A stretch of DNA of 64,000 bases from CAVVSD01 sp963837655 (lineage in GTDB: Bacteria > Actinomycetota > Thermoleophilia > Solirubrobacterales > Solirubrobacteraceae). Position 1 is the stretch's first letter. Each line of letters begins with the position of its first letter. The notes beneath the pieces were generated by a model, which saw only the letters and a list, made by a program, of their open reading frames with translations, was not told the origin of the DNA and searched no databases. The DNA lies in the NCBI GenBank assembly GCA_963837655.1, contig CAWIOK010000010.1, forward strand, positions 24,096 through 88,095. Reading direction: 5' to 3'. This document shows, piece after piece, positions 62,287 to 64,000 of the stretch. The position numbers and the translations under genes are program-made.

Positions 62287-64000
62287 TTGTCAGTTGTTGA
62301 CGCCCCTCGAGTGCGCCGTAGTTTCGCGCGTCTCAACAAGATCCATGACCTCCCGAACCTGATCGACATCCAGCGCCGCTCCTTCGAGTGGCTGACGGAT
62401 CCCGAGCACGGCGGTCTCCGAGAGACCATCGACGACATCTCGCCCATCGAGGACTACACCGGCAACCTCGCGGTCGACTTCGGTGAGTTCACGTTCGACG
62501 ACCCCGTCGCGACGATCGAGGAATGCCGCGAGAAGGACCTCACCTACGCGCGCCCGCTGACCATCACGGTCGCGTTCGTGAACCGCGAGACCGGTGAGAT
62601 CCGCGAGCAGTCCGTCTTCATGGGCGACTTCCCGTGGATGACCGAGCGCGGCACGTTCATCATCAACGGCACCGAGCGCGTCGTCGTGACGCAGCTGGTG
62701 CGGTCGCCCGGGGCGTACCTGATGGAGGCGAAGGACCGCGAGAAGCAGGTCTTCGTCGCCAACCTCATGCCGGCCCGCGGCTCGTGGCTCGAGCTCGAGA
62801 TCGACAAGAAGGGCCGCGTCTACGTCCGCATCGACCGCAAGCGCAAGCTGCCGGTCACGGTCCTGCTGCGCGCCATGGGCTACGCGGGCGACGAGGAGAT
62901 CCTGAACCTCTTCGACAACTCGCTCTACATCCGCAACACCGTCGACGCGGACCCCGAGGTCACCAGGACCGAGGAGGGCGCGCTCATCGAGCTGTTCAAG
63001 AAGCAGCGTCCGGGCGAGCCGCCGAGCGTCGACAACGCGCGTGCGCTCCTGCACCAGCTCTTCTTCGACCCGAAGCGCTACGACCTCACGCGCGTCGGCC
63101 GGTACAAGCTGAACTCGCGTCTGCGGCTCGACATCGACCTCGAGACGCGCACGCTGACGCACGACGACATCATCGCGCTGGTCCGCGAGCTCGTCAGCCT
63201 GCCGCGCATCCTCGGCATGCCCGAGGAGCCCGAGACGGAGATCAAGGATTACGCCGACGAGGCTCGCGCGTACCCGAGCGAGAACGTCGCCGACCACCTC
63301 GACGAGTACGAGCACTTCGGCAACCGCCGTCTGCGGACCGTGGGCGAGCTCATCCAGGAGGCCTTCCGCATCGGCCTGTACCGGATGGAGCGCGTCGTGC
63401 GCGAGCGCCTCACCACCGAGGACGCCGACACGATCACCCCGCAGACGATCATCAACATCCGCCCGGTCGTCGCGGCGCAGAAGGAGTTCTTCGGGTCCTC
63501 GCAGCTCTCGCAGTTCATGGACCAGACGAACTCGCTCGCCGGCCTGACGCACCGTCGCCGCCTCAGCGCCCTGGGCGCCGGCGGCCTCACGCGTGAGCGC
63601 GCGCCGATCGAGGTCCGCGACGTCCACCCGACGCACTACGGCCGCATGTGCCCGATCGAGACCCCCGAGGGTCCGAACATCGGTCTCATCGGCTCGCTGT
63701 CGAGCTTCGCCGAGGTCTCCGAGCACGGCTTCGTCACCACCCCGTACCGCAAGGTCGTGGACGGCAAGGTGACCGACGAGATCGTGCACCTGGACGCCAC
63801 GCAGGAGGAGCCGCTGCGCATCGCGCAGGCGAACACCGAGCTCGACGACAAGGGCAACCTCCTGGGCGACGAGATCGTCTGCCGCACGCAGGCCGGTCAG
63901 TACGTGACGGTCGCGGCCGACGAGGTCGACCTCATGGACGTCTCGCCCGAGCAGATCTGGTCCGTCGCCACGGCGATGATCCCGTTCCTCGAGCACGACG
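62287..64000 (+). CDS. rpoB: DNA-directed RNA polymerase beta subunit (5' part, cut by window)
   Basis: 571 codons from TTG 62287 (GAGGAG in front). RpoB N-terminal parts: VRRSFARLNKIHDLPNLIDI, RERGTFIINGTERVVV-like TERGTFIINGTERVVVTQLV and LVRSPGAYLMEAKD. The rifampicin-pocket region reads GSSQLSQFMDQTNSLAGLTH and RRRLSALGAGGLTRERAPIE, then DVHPTHYGRMCPIETPEGPN. Compared with E. coli the pocket differs at 518 (N to T), 520 (P to S), 522 (S to A) and 535 (P to A), while D516, H526 and S531 are retained. Confidence 0.97.
   Translation, partial: MSVVDAPRVRRSFARLNKIHDLPNLIDIQRRSFEWLTDPEHGGLRETIDDISPIEDYTGNLAVDFGEFTFDDPVATIEECREKDLTYARPLTITVAFVNRETGEIREQSVFMGDFPWMTERGTFIINGTERVVVTQLVRSPGAYLMEAKDREKQVFVANLMPARGSWLELEIDKKGRVYVRIDRKRKLPVTVLLRAMGYAGDEEILNLFDNSLYIRNTVDADPEVTRTEEGALIELFKKQRPGEPPSVDNARALLHQLFFDPKRYDLTRVGRYKLNSRLRLDIDLETRTLTHDDIIALVRELVSLPRILGMPEEPETEIKDYADEARAYPSENVADHLDEYEHFGNRRLRTVGELIQEAFRIGLYRMERVVRERLTTEDADTITPQTIINIRPVVAAQKEFFGSSQLSQFMDQTNSLAGLTHRRRLSALGAGGLTRERAPIEVRDVHPTHYGRMCPIETPEGPNIGLIGSLSSFAEVSEHGFVTTPYRKVVDGKVTDEIVHLDATQEEPLRIAQANTELDDKGNLLGDEIVCRTQAGQYVTVAADEVDLMDVSPEQIWSVATAMIPFLEHD

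Noticed and set aside
62290..63996. Minus-strand frame of 568 codons over rpoB
   Set aside because: Shadow of rpoB, composition typical of the antisense of GC-rich genes.

Overview
The window is 64 kb of very GC-rich DNA, dense in genes and with almost no intergenic space. Many genes overlap by 1-4 bases at their junctions (ATGA, GTGA, TGATG) and GTG starts are frequent. An F420-dependent glucose-6-phosphate dehydrogenase, a homodimeric pyruvate dehydrogenase E1, DUF1707, FIST and LLM-type proteins and the ribosomal/rpoB region all point to an actinobacterium. The gene content and the split rplL/rpoB arrangement suggest Thermoleophilia (Solirubrobacterales). That placement is an inference, since no 16S rRNA gene is present. 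No rRNA, tRNA, CRISPR array, transposase or prophage gene was recognised.

Layout, 0-8.7 kb: a secreted alpha/beta hydrolase (cut by the window edge); a two-component system next to an ABC-2 exporter, its response regulator broken by one base; a universal stress protein; an orphan PAS/GAF histidine kinase; then a scar with a frameshifted small gene and a 3' remnant of an FMN-dependent hydroxy-acid oxidase, followed by DUF1330 and DUF429 proteins. 8.7-17.6 kb: recC-recB-recD (recB carries a one-base frameshift) and a collapsed dedA-like remnant. 17.6-19.6 kb: small proteins (cold shock, coiled coil, zinc ribbon, basic) and a DUF899 protein. 19.6-30 kb: a probable catabolic island with a CaiB-type CoA-transferase, MmgE/PrpD protein, acyl-CoA dehydrogenase, group A FAD monooxygenase, LysR regulator, HpaB/HsaA-type flavin monooxygenase and two APC permeases. 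Its substrate is not known to me.

30-39.3 kb: a secreted protein, a MOSC protein, a VOC protein, a secreted glycosidase-like protein and a tyrosine phosphatase, then a tightly overlapping five-gene minus-strand operon of ArsB/NhaD-type transporter, CBS protein, NhaA fused to a DsbA-like domain, Fgd and an aldo/keto reductase. 39.5-47.1 kb: a pyruvate dehydrogenase operon (aceE, E2, lipoyl-bearing E3) that runs on into a malic enzyme and a DUF1707 membrane protein, turning malate into pyruvate and then acetyl-CoA. 47-49 kb: two small proteins and a FIST sensor protein. 49-55.5 kb: a fatty-acid synthesis operon (fabH, fabG, acpP, fabF, acyl-CoA carboxyltransferase) that lies directly downstream of a GAF histidine kinase/response regulator pair.

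55.5-64 kb: an HxlR regulator, then rpmG-secE-nusG-rplK-rplA-rplJ-rplL ending in a strong terminator. Three unrelated genes on the opposite strand (SDR, M28 peptidase, cupin) and a 524-base non-coding stretch with a 28-bp direct repeat and strong hairpins separate this operon from rpoB, which has its own TTG start and runs off the window.

Five broken genes lie in the first 18 kb and none was seen in the remaining 46 kb. Two of the breaks look like loss of a single G from a G run, so sequence error must be excluded before reading biology into them.
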